Assembly (NCBI GenBank): GCA_001303705.1 | Contig: LJUI01000124.1 | Coordinates: forward strand, 1-7,537 | Length of the DNA: 7,537 bases | Direction of reading: 5' to 3' | Source of the DNA: a candidate division TA06 bacterium SM23_40 | GTDB lineage: Bacteria; LJUI01; SM1-40 | Shown here: positions 1-5,836 of the stretch, piece after piece | Numbering within the stretch: the first letter of the stretch is position 1 | Layout of the letters: each line of letters begins with the position of its first letter | Notes under the pieces: generated by a model | What the model saw: only the letters and a program-made list of their open reading frames with translations | Databases searched by the model: none | What the model was told of the DNA's origin: nothing | Made by a program: the position numbers and the translations under genes

Positions 1-237
1 CCCCAGATCCTGATCGATCTCGCCGCCGTCATCGGTGACCCAGACTTCGCCGTGTTCGGTCGGTCTCAGCGTGCCGGCATCATAGTTTATGTACGGGTCT
101 ATTTTGACGGCGGTTGTGCGAAATCCATACTGCTGCAATATCTTGGCGATCGACGCTGTTGCGAGACCCTTTCCCACCCCGCTCATCACTCCACCGGTGA
201 CCACGATGTACTTGGGGAAGCCTTCGCTTGGGGGCAC
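1..237 (-). CDS. pyrG: CTP synthase, N-terminal fragment (runs off window)
   Basis: CTP synthase converts UTP, ATP and glutamine to CTP in the cytoplasm, the last step of de novo pyrimidine nucleotide synthesis. Only the first 79 codons are present; the gene continues past base 1. The visible part is the start of the synthetase (amidoligase) domain. It shows the nucleotide-binding loop [11 protein letters not shown] (residues 14-24, with Lys23), then [12 protein letters not shown] (about 46-57) and [22 protein letters not shown]-type sequence (59-79), which are hallmark PyrG blocks. The chosen start is a GTG at 237-235, with AGGGAG nine bases upstream; no ATG lies close before the conserved block. 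It starts 32 bases after the kdsB stop on the same strand, so the two are very probably co-transcribed. The pairing makes sense because KdsB consumes CTP. The block wording (DAG, RPTEH) differs from the E. coli version (VDPG, SPxxH) and resembles a variant type. Identification is firm; full length cannot be judged. Confidence 0.95.
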   Translation of the reverse strand, partial: MPPSEGFPKYIVVTGGVMSGVGKGLATASIAKILQQYGFRTTAVKIDPYINYDAGTLRPTEHGEVWVTDDGGEIDQDLG

Positions 238-269
238 GATCTTCTTCTCCCTCGGATGAGCTCTACCGG

Positions 270-1088
270 TTATAGATCTCCACTCAGGCTGACGGCTTGA
301 GGCTCCGCGCCGAGCTCGCGCATACGGGCCTCCACCGCCTCGACGTCCTCAGGCCGATCGACACCCTGTGTGGCGTAGTCGGTTACGACAGCCCTGATCG
401 ACAATCCGTTTTCCAGAGCACGGAGCTGCTCCAGATCCTCGGCCAGCTCGAGCAGTGAAGGCCCGAACGAGGAGAACGCAGCGAGAGCCTCCTGCCGATA
501 GGCATAGATACCGATATGGCGGTATGTGCAGTGGGACCGCGACTGCCGAGCGGTGCGAGGAGAACCGACATCTCCTGCGACAGAAGGAGCCGATGAGGGC
601 CAACCAGAAGCGATAGGCCAACGAGAGAAGTAGAGAACGGACTGATCTCTCGTGAGAACTGCCTTTACCAGCGACGGATCCTCAGGATCGAGGTGATCTT
701 CGAATTCTCGAACGAGAGTTGCGATCGGAATCGACGGATCGTCACGTAGTGGCTCGATAACCTCGCTGATCATGCCGGGCTCGATGAGAGGTTCGTCGCC
801 CTGAATGTTGACTATTATGTCAGCCTGTAGATCTCTGGCCGCTTCCGCAACCCTATCTGTCCCGCAACGGTGCTCTCTGGAAGTCAGCCGAGCCTCCCCA
901 CCGAACTCACGAACGGCGCGGATGATCCTCTCATCGTCGGTCGCCACCAGCACCCTCTCGAGCACGGCGCATTGACGAACGCGCTGGTAGACGTGCCAGA
1001 TCATAGGCCGCCCCAGAATCGGGGCAAGAGGTTTTCCCGGGAACCGCGTCGATCCGTACCGTGCCGGAATCACTCCGACTGCCTTCAC
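270..1088 (-). CDS. kdsB: 3-deoxy-manno-octulosonate cytidylyltransferase (CMP-Kdo synthetase)
   Basis: KdsB joins Kdo and CTP to give CMP-Kdo plus pyrophosphate in the cytoplasm. It activates the sugar that links lipid A to the LPS core. The protein is 272 residues, somewhat longer than the usual 240-260. The N-terminal nucleotide-binding signature [15 protein letters not shown] is at residues 7-21. ATDD is near 49-52, [12 protein letters not shown] near 73-84, and NIQGDEP at 94-100, with Asp98 the expected metal ligand. RHIGIYAYR lies at 190-198, [10 protein letters not shown] at 219-228, and GVDRPEDVE at 242-250, with Asp244 the expected second metal Asp. The GTG start at 1088 is chosen because homologues begin immediately before the IPAR motif and GGAGGAG stands ten bases upstream; an in-frame TTG at 1127 adds 13 residues with no conservation. 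A Ser/Arg-rich stretch at about 159-188 is roughly 12 residues longer than the E. coli equivalent. It is the first gene of a unit with pyrG and has its own promoter at 1178-1206. Confidence 0.95.
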   Translation of the reverse strand: MKAVGVIPARYGSTRFPGKPLAPILGRPMIWHVYQRVRQCAVLERVLVATDDERIIRAVREFGGEARLTSREHRCGTDRVAEAARDLQADIIVNIQGDEPLIEPGMISEVIEPLRDDPSIPIATLVREFEDHLDPEDPSLVKAVLTRDQSVLYFSRWPIASGWPSSAPSVAGDVGSPRTARQSRSHCTYRHIGIYAYRQEALAAFSSFGPSLLELAEDLEQLRALENGLSIRAVVTDYATQGVDRPEDVEAVEARMRELGAEPQAVSLSGDL

Positions 1089-1098
1089 CTCACAAGCA

Positions 1099-1105
1099 CT
1101 CCTCC
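1099..1105 (-). promoter_or_regulatory. Ribosome binding site of kdsB
   Basis: GGAGGAG on the minus strand, ten bases before the GTG at 1088-1086. It decides the start: the longer reading frame from the TTG at 1127 has no comparable purine tract ahead of it and lies upstream of this site. Confidence 0.7.
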
Positions 1106-1177
1106 CCCACAAATCGATGGAGGTCAACGTGTAAGATTCGGTATAGAAGCAGCTTGAGCGGGCGACTCCCTCTCTGG

Positions 1178-1206
1178 AATCTAGCAGATCGAACGAATGG
1201 TGTCAA
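1178..1206 (-). promoter_or_regulatory. Sigma70-type promoter for kdsB-pyrG
   Basis: Read on the minus strand, a perfect -35 box TTGACA (1206-1201) is followed after exactly 17 bases by a -10 box TAGATT (1183-1178), one or two mismatches from TATAAT. Transcription would start near 1171, giving a leader of about 80 bases before the kdsB GTG. The -35 box begins directly after the T-rich tail of the terminator of the preceding peptidase gene. The kdsB-pyrG unit is thus insulated from, and started independently of, the peptidase genes. No operator-like palindrome is evident around it, so expression may be largely constitutive (inference). Confidence 0.8.
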
Positions 1207-1262
1207 GGAAAATAAGCGAAGCGCCCTCCCCGCGAGGCGGATTGCCCCGGCGGGAAGAGCGC
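1207..1262 (-). terminator. Rho-independent terminator of the peptidase cluster
   Basis: On the minus strand the arm at 1262-1250 (GCGCTCTTCCCGC) pairs over 13 bases with the arm at 1233-1221 (GCGGGGAGGGCGC), with two G-U wobbles and a 16-base loop. The tail TTCGCTTATTTTCC (1220-1207) is T-rich. It lies 79 bases after the stop of the third peptidase gene and immediately before the kdsB promoter. On the plus strand no T-tract follows the hairpin, so it acts in one direction. Confidence 0.85.
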
Positions 1263-1341
1263 ATCTCGACCGGAAGATTGGAAGGATCACCCGGAGCCGC
1301 CCGGAATCCCGGCGTACCGCGACTGAACGAGCCGCCGCCTC

Positions 1342-3429
1342 CTACGGCACGACCTCGAACTCGAGGATGTCCTGGTCATACAGTGTCGCCGGCGGCACCC
1401 CCACCTGGCCCCTGTACTTGTAGGTGCCAAACGGCGCCATCATGGGCACCTGGTGGGCATAACTCATCGTATCGGACTCGTACGGCTCTAGATCGATTGC
1501 CTGAGGTCCGTCGAGCGGGTTCCCGGGATAGGGATTTCCGCTCGGCAGCCTGAGCATCCCGCGGTAGTATACAGATTGAGAAGATGCAGAATTGTTCGTC
1601 AGAATCGCCCGGTAGCTGAGCTGGCCGCCACGGTGGATAGAGGTGGAATCGGGAAGCACCGTCACTCCCACGGGAACGCGCGGGAACGACTCGATCGCAT
1701 CCAGATCGAATCCCGGATAGTTGACGAACGGGCTCCCTCCGCCATCGTCCTCTATCTTGAGGTACCGGCAGGAGTCGAGACCGGTCGCGGCGAGATCGAA
1801 GCTGGCCGTGCCCAGACCGGATCCGACGGCCAGCCAGGGTCCGTTCCAGGCGTCCGATGCCGAGACCTCATACCCTTCGGCAGGCTCCATTCCCTCGTGT
1901 ACGGTGAAATCGTCACCGGGCCCGTCGTAGATCATTCCCCCCGCACCCATGTCGAGCAGTATCTCGCCGTTCACACCCAGCGAAGCAACCTGCCCGTCAG
2001 GCGGGCCCAGGGCGAATACAGCATCTGTCGGGTTGTTCTGATAGTTGTTGGGGTACGAATAGGGATCATAGAAATTGCAGGCGACAACTCCCGCTGCATT
2101 CCTCGGACCGCCGGGCTCCAGAGCGACGTCGACGACGACCGACCCGGTATCGGGGACAACGATGCCGCTGATCGTAGTCTCGGCATACCCGCTCGCCCAG
2201 TACTGCACGCTATAGGTCCCGGGGAGGAGCGCCCGGTGATAGTCTCCCAGCTCAGGATCCGTGAATATCGGCCACCCTGTCTCTACGACTGTGACCATTG
2301 CGGCGAGCGAATCTCCCGTGGTCGCATCGGTTACCACTCCCTCGATCCCGTTTCCCGCCTCCTCGATGATCATCAACATCGCGTCCCGATTGAGATCCCA
2401 GACCTGAGGGATGTTGTTGTTGGCCAGCTCGATCGTCCAGTCGATGTCGCCCAGCGTGCCGTAAGCGAAATCGTTGGCGTCGCCCCGCGTCTGGTACCAG
2501 TCATAGCCCTCGACCACCCAATAGCCGTTGTAGAAGGCGTACTGCTCGGAGAGTTCGACGACCAGCGGCTCGTCGGGGACGGGCTGCCCCTTGTAGTTCC
2601 AGACGTAGTTCACAATGTCGCCGGATGTGTGATACGACAGCGAGAGGACCGCCGGGTGGTCGAGCGCCAGGCGGCGCATCACCTGAGTCTCCGGCTGTGA
2701 GTAGTAACCCCAGCTGTTGCCCGATCCATTCCACATATAACCGTAATCGCGGTTGAGATCGACATTATTCGCGTTGCGACGGGTAGGCCAGGGCGTGGCC
2801 TCGCGCCCGTCCGGATTGACCATGGGGACGATCCATATTCCGCGGCCATCTACGAGATCCGTGATTCTCTGGATCACGCCGTAGTTATCGGTGAGATGAT
2901 TGGCCAGCTCCAGGGGCATCTCCGTCGACATCAGCTCGTCGCCATGGTGGAGGCCCGTGATCCGTACCTCAGGCTCGTTCTCCTCGATCTCCGCATTGTC
3001 ACTCACCCTGAGCGCCCAGATCGTCCGACCTTCCACGCTTTCGCCGTAATCGTACAGAGCCGCTATGTCCGGGTGGTCCGCGGCGATCTGCTGGAGCTCC
3101 GCGGTCATCGTGGCATAGTCATGGAACTGATCAGCACCATCGAGGAACCAGAACCTCTCCTCGGGCCTTTCGTACACGAGCTCGGGCTCGAGGCCGAGGC
3201 TCCGCGCCTCCTCCAGCTGCTCGGACGAGAGAAGCGTCTCCACGGTCAGCCCGCGCACGTTCCGCACGGTATACCCCAACTCCTGCAGCTCCCCCACCTC
3301 CGCACGGCTCGACACACGGAACCGAACAACGTGTTCCGGTTCGGCCTCGAATCCGGCGACAAGGGTTACCAGCCCCGGGCCGATAATCAATGCCGCGGCC
3401 ACCGAACAGTATGCAATCCACCTGTTCAT
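1342..3429 (-). CDS. Secreted M14 zinc carboxypeptidase C, with extra beta domain
   Basis: A metallocarboxypeptidase-type (MEROPS M14) exopeptidase of 695 residues, probably acting outside the cytoplasm on C-terminal residues of peptides. A signal peptide or anchor covers about residues 1-27 (basic NRW, then a hydrophobic run). Residues about 33-88 form a propeptide-like segment related to those of A and B. The M14 domain (about 103-355) has Zn ligands His162 and Glu165 (in HHGDE) and His267 (SYHTSG), substrate-binding Asn226-Arg227 (DLNR), Tyr312, and catalytic Glu334 (TIEL). Tyr312 and Glu334 are 22 residues apart, as for Tyr248 and Glu270 of carboxypeptidase A. A regulatory-like beta domain follows (about 361-438). 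A further domain (about 445-583, with GPGDDF and FTVHEG) is absent from A and B and resembles beta-sandwich domains of secreted proteins. The shared C-terminal module occupies about 588-695. The ATG at 3429 is preferred over the one at 3438 because GGGAGGAG directly abuts the latter. It is the last gene of the trio. The substrate is unknown. Confidence 0.9.
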   Translation of the reverse strand: MNRWIAYCSVAAALIIGPGLVTLVAGFEAEPEHVVRFRVSSRAEVGELQELGYTVRNVRGLTVETLLSSEQLEEARSLGLEPELVYERPEERFWFLDGADQFHDYATMTAELQQIAADHPDIAALYDYGESVEGRTIWALRVSDNAEIEENEPEVRITGLHHGDELMSTEMPLELANHLTDNYGVIQRITDLVDGRGIWIVPMVNPDGREATPWPTRRNANNVDLNRDYGYMWNGSGNSWGYYSQPETQVMRRLALDHPAVLSLSYHTSGDIVNYVWNYKGQPVPDEPLVVELSEQYAFYNGYWVVEGYDWYQTRGDANDFAYGTLGDIDWTIELANNNIPQVWDLNRDAMLMIIEEAGNGIEGVVTDATTGDSLAAMVTVVETGWPIFTDPELGDYHRALLPGTYSVQYWASGYAETTISGIVVPDTGSVVVDVALEPGGPRNAAGVVACNFYDPYSYPNNYQNNPTDAVFALGPPDGQVASLGVNGEILLDMGAGGMIYDGPGDDFTVHEGMEPAEGYEVSASDAWNGPWLAVGSGLGTASFDLAATGLDSCRYLKIEDDGGGSPFVNYPGFDLDAIESFPRVPVGVTVLPDSTSIHRGGQLSYRAILTNNSASSQSVYYRGMLRLPSGNPYPGNPLDGPQAIDLEPYESDTMSYAHQVPMMAPFGTYKYRGQVGVPPATLYDQDILEFEVVP

Positions 3430-3438
3430 CAAGTTCAT

Positions 3439-3446
3439 CTCCTCCC
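3439..3446 (-). promoter_or_regulatory. Ribosome binding site of peptidase C
   Basis: GGGAGGAG on the minus strand. It touches the ATG at 3438-3436, too close for normal initiation, but stands nine bases before the ATG at 3429-3427. This favours the downstream start, which shortens the protein by three residues (Met-Asn-Leu). Confidence 0.6.
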
Positions 3447-3590
3447 TCTCTGCTACGGTTCCCGCAGCCTCACTACGCCATGGAAGCTAGTTTCGCACCG
3501 CCGCGCAAGCCGAATCTCAAAGCGCAGAGGCGGAGAATCCTCTGTTGCCGGATCCCCCGCCCCGGCCGCACACTGACAATGATTCGCTAC

Positions 3591-3636
3591 GTAGACTCAC
3601 AGCCGCCCTCTGGGGCAGGCCGAAGTCCGAGTCTAC
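3591..3636 (-). other. Strong stem-loop across the stop codon of peptidase B
   Basis: A perfect 8-base inverted repeat, GTAGACTC (3591-3598) and GAGTCTAC (3629-3636), encloses an inner hairpin. In the inner hairpin GCCGCCC (3602-3608) pairs with GGGC plus GGC (3613-3616 and 3618-3620), with a one-base bulge at 3617 and a four-base loop. The TAG stop (3635-3633) lies within the outer stem. No T-tract follows on the minus strand, so this is not a standard intrinsic terminator. It may stabilise the 3' end of the message, attenuate read-through into gene C, or mark a processing site. The structure is seen in the sequence; the role is inferred. Confidence 0.55.
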
Positions 3637-5459
3637 GGCTCGATCACCGTGAACTCGAACGAGTCGGTATCGAGAACCGAGTTCGGAGGATAGCCGACCT
3701 CGGCCCCGTACTCATACACCCCCAGCGGAGCGTTCATCGGCACACCGTGCGTGATGTGCTTGGTGATCGTGGCATTGGGCTGGAGCGTGAAGTAGATCGG
3801 GCCGACGACCGGATTCCCCGGATACGGATTGCCGTTGGGAAGCGTCACTTCCGACATGCCGTACACATTCTGTGCAGTCGATGTGTGGTTGACTATGGTA
3901 GCTGTGAGTCCGAGCTGCCCGCCTCGAGGCACAAAGACAGCATCAGGCACGAGATCAAGGGTCACGATCTCAGTGCCCGGGAACTCGATGTTGAACTCCG
4001 TGGGAGCACCCGATCCGACCGCAACTCCGGGGTACACCTGTGGCTCATACCCTTGTGCAGTGGCGATCACCGTGTATGTCCCCGGCTGCAGCATCTTGTT
4101 GTACAGTCCTGTCTCGCCGTCGCTCATCCGGAACCAGAGCGTGTCCCCGGTCGAGGTGACGAAATCGATCTGTGCTTCGACCGGCGTATTATCGGTGGCC
4201 GCAGTCACCAATCCGAACAGCCCGGGCCCGTTGAGACGCTCGAACAACTCGAGCGCCGCGGGAAGGTTCAGCTCGCAGTGGTACTCGATCTGATAGCCGG
4301 GCGGGATGAACTCCGTGGCCATCTCGATGGTATAGGCGAATGTCCCGTACAGGCCGTACGTGTGGTCACAGAAGTCGCCGTTCAGCAGATAGAGCAACAT
4401 CGAGCCGACCCCGGGCGTGTATCCGGTATGGGCCGCCATGGCGTTACCCAGTTCGGCGAATACCGCGTTGTCAGGCGGGTACTCCTCGATGTACCCCCAG
4501 GGGTAGAGGATCCATTCTCCGTGTGTGTGATAGGTGAGTGCAGATACGGGGTTCTGTTCTTCGATGAGTGCGACCATTGCCTGGATCTCCGGCTCAGAGG
4601 CCGGTCCTGTACCCCGGTATGTCTGATCCCATATGTCGGGGCTCGATCCATAGTTGTCGTACCCCCACTTGTACTCATAGTTGCGGTTGGGATCGACGCC
4701 CTCGTGGTAGTAGCCCACCCACCACTGATACTCGTAGAGAATCTGGTTCTGATTCGTGTCCCTGGTGTTCTTCCTCCACCACTCGAAGTCGGGATGGGTG
4801 AGCGAGTACTCCAGCACCACCCAGTGCCCGTCGGGATTGACTAGCGGGACGATCCAGATCTCGGTCTCATCGATCCACTCTGTGACATCCGGATTGATCC
4901 CATAGTTGTCGACAAGATAGTGGAGCAGGTACAGACACATCTCCAGGGTGAGAGGCTCCCTCGCATGATGGACACCGCAGTAGAAGATAGCCGGCTCGGC
5001 CTCCTCCTGGGCGACGTTGTCCGAGATCTTCATGGCCCAGATGTCGCGGTCGCTGTACCCCTCGACCTTCTCCCACGGATCCCCGATGTCGTAGAGCTTG
5101 GCGATCGCCCCGTGTTGGCTCTCGATCTGCTCAAGCTCGGCCAGCATCTCGTCATACATGTGGTATTCCGGATCGATGTCGATTTCTCCCAGATCTTCGA
5201 TGACGACCTCCGTCCCGAACCCCTCCTCCTGGAGGTATTGGAGGCCCCGGCTCGTCGTCAGCACATCCACGTACCCCGTCTTCCCGAAGGCTGCGATGTC
5301 AAATCGCGCCCTCACCAGGCTGGCAATATCCTCGCGCGACGATACGTATACCCGCACCAGCATGGGGGATTCACCGTCAGGCCTGGCGGCCGTGCTGATG
5401 GTTCCCGAAAGCAGCACCGCGAGGACCGCCGCCGCAATCACCCACAATCGCATCCGCAT
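3633..5459 (-). CDS. Secreted M14 zinc carboxypeptidase B
   Basis: A complete M14-family zinc carboxypeptidase of 608 residues. Residues 1-25 form a signal peptide (MRMR, a hydrophobic run, then STAA as a likely cleavage region), so the enzyme is exported. Residues about 33-90 are a propeptide-like segment shared with A and C. The catalytic domain (about 99-410) has Zn ligands His165 and Glu168 (HHARE) and His311 (TYHTHG). It also has Arg233 (WRKNTR), Asn258-Arg259 (DPNRN), Tyr357 and catalytic Glu379 (TIEM). The 22-residue Tyr-Glu spacing matches carboxypeptidase A, so an active enzyme is expected. A carboxypeptidase regulatory-like beta domain follows (about 413-493), then the C-terminal module (about 500-608) common to all three paralogues. 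It is the closest relative of A, well over half identical by eye. AAAGGAG lies nine bases before the ATG at 5459; an ATG at 5453 with AGGAG seven bases ahead is an equally plausible start. Substrate is not determinable from sequence; Cys364 occupies the position equivalent to the specificity residue Ile255. Confidence 0.93.
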   Translation of the reverse strand: MRMRLWVIAAAVLAVLLSGTISTAARPDGESPMLVRVYVSSREDIASLVRARFDIAAFGKTGYVDVLTTSRGLQYLQEEGFGTEVVIEDLGEIDIDPEYHMYDEMLAELEQIESQHGAIAKLYDIGDPWEKVEGYSDRDIWAMKISDNVAQEEAEPAIFYCGVHHAREPLTLEMCLYLLHYLVDNYGINPDVTEWIDETEIWIVPLVNPDGHWVVLEYSLTHPDFEWWRKNTRDTNQNQILYEYQWWVGYYHEGVDPNRNYEYKWGYDNYGSSPDIWDQTYRGTGPASEPEIQAMVALIEEQNPVSALTYHTHGEWILYPWGYIEEYPPDNAVFAELGNAMAAHTGYTPGVGSMLLYLLNGDFCDHTYGLYGTFAYTIEMATEFIPPGYQIEYHCELNLPAALELFERLNGPGLFGLVTAATDNTPVEAQIDFVTSTGDTLWFRMSDGETGLYNKMLQPGTYTVIATAQGYEPQVYPGVAVGSGAPTEFNIEFPGTEIVTLDLVPDAVFVPRGGQLGLTATIVNHTSTAQNVYGMSEVTLPNGNPYPGNPVVGPIYFTLQPNATITKHITHGVPMNAPLGVYEYGAEVGYPPNSVLDTDSFEFTVIEP

Positions 5460-5460
5460 T

Positions 5461-5475
5461 CTCCTGCGCTCCTTT
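5461..5475 (-). promoter_or_regulatory. Double Shine-Dalgarno region of peptidase B
   Basis: Two purine tracts on the minus strand: AAAGGAG (5475-5469), nine bases before the ATG at 5459, and AGGAG (5465-5461), seven bases before the ATG at 5453. Each suits a different ATG two codons apart, so the exact first residue stays open. The signal peptide is intact either way. Confidence 0.5.
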
Positions 5476-5514
5476 CCCTTCAGATATCCACCCCTCTCTT
5501 CAGATGATCACCCG
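5475..5514 (-). repeat. 20-base direct duplication in the leader of peptidase B
   Basis: Two adjacent 20-base units (5475-5494 and 5495-5514) match at 15 of 20 positions. Both contain the identical core CTTCAGAT (plus strand; ATCTGAAG in the transcript). It lies just upstream of the ribosome binding site of gene B. It could be a protein-binding direct repeat, or a small duplication with no function. No convincing -35/-10 pair is seen around it. Confidence 0.4.
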
Positions 5515-5560
5515 GACGCACCAGCAGCCGTTTGGGCGATCTGCTTTCCTTCTTCCCATC

Positions 5561-5790
5561 CCTGCCAATTCTCTGTCTTGCCGGCTATCTGTCCTGCCTG
5601 CTCTCCATCCCGAAACTGCCCGCCCCACTACTATGCGCCCTGACAACTGTCCATCCTGACAACTCACCACTCTGACAACTCACCATCCTGACAACTGCCC
5701 GCGCTGCCCGACATCCATCGTGCCGGCTATCTGTCCTGCCGCCTATCTGTCCTCCCGACTATCCATCCTCCCGATTATCCGTCCTGCCGC
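5561..5790. repeat. Degenerate tandem array, 16-base period, about 14.5 units
   Basis: Between genes A and B lie contiguous units without spacers. Their starts are 5561, 5577, 5593, 5609, 5625 (only 14 bases), 5639, 5655, 5671, 5687, 5703, 5719, 5735, 5751 and 5767, followed by a half unit from 5783. The approximate plus-strand consensus is CCTGCCGACTATCCAT. Two sub-types occur: the outer units follow CCTGCCGxCTATCYRT, while a central block (5639-5702) follows CCTGACAACTCACCAT. The period is not a multiple of three and no coherent reading frame spans the array, so it is non-coding. On the transcribed strand the units are purine-rich with recurrent GG and AGG steps. It has no inverted-repeat symmetry within a unit and no unique spacers, so it is not a CRISPR array. 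Its role is unknown; slippage-generated intergenic DNA, a binding array, or a structured leader are possibilities. Confidence 0.8.
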
Positions 5791-5829
5791 CCCGGGTCTC
5801 CGGTACTGGCGATATCACGGGACCCGAGG
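5790..5829 (-). other. Stem-loop just after peptidase A stop codon
   Basis: CCCCGGGTC (5790-5798) can pair over 9 bases with GACCCGAGG (5821-5829), with one G-U wobble in the RNA. After a one-base bulge the loop-side bases CCG (5800-5802) and CGG (5818-5820) can extend it. It begins seven bases downstream of the TAG of gene A (5839-5837) and its far end borders the 16-base array. There is no T-tract, so termination would have to be rho-dependent or absent; it may instead protect the 3' end of the message. Confidence 0.45.
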
Positions 5830-5836
5830 GCACGCG

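Noticed and set aside
1089-1127. Longer KdsB starting at the TTG at 1127
   Set aside because: The added 13 residues (MTSIDLWGRSACE) precede the universally conserved N-terminus, and the good Shine-Dalgarno lies inside this stretch, serving the GTG at 1088.
3525-3544. Small inverted repeat CAGAGG / CCTCTG as a terminator or operator
   Set aside because: A 6-base stem with an 8-base loop and no T-tract is likely by chance in GC-rich DNA.
3430-3632. Dedicated promoter for peptidase C in the gap after B
   Set aside because: I found no -35/-10 pair with acceptable spacing; an unusual promoter cannot be excluded.
3390-4844. Long plus-strand open frame (484 codons) and similar ones at 1576-2700 and 2896-3576
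   Set aside because: They lie antisense to clearly conserved M14 peptidase genes and their translations show no recognisable motif. High GC keeps such shadow frames open.
5098-5643. Plus-strand open frames at 5098-5643 and 5720-6184 that enter the 16-base array
   Set aside because: Both are mostly antisense to the peptidase genes, and the array has a non-triplet period. No domain or good ribosome binding site supports them.
5561-5790. CRISPR array
   Set aside because: Units of 16 bases are contiguous and degenerate, with no unique spacers, and no cas gene is present.
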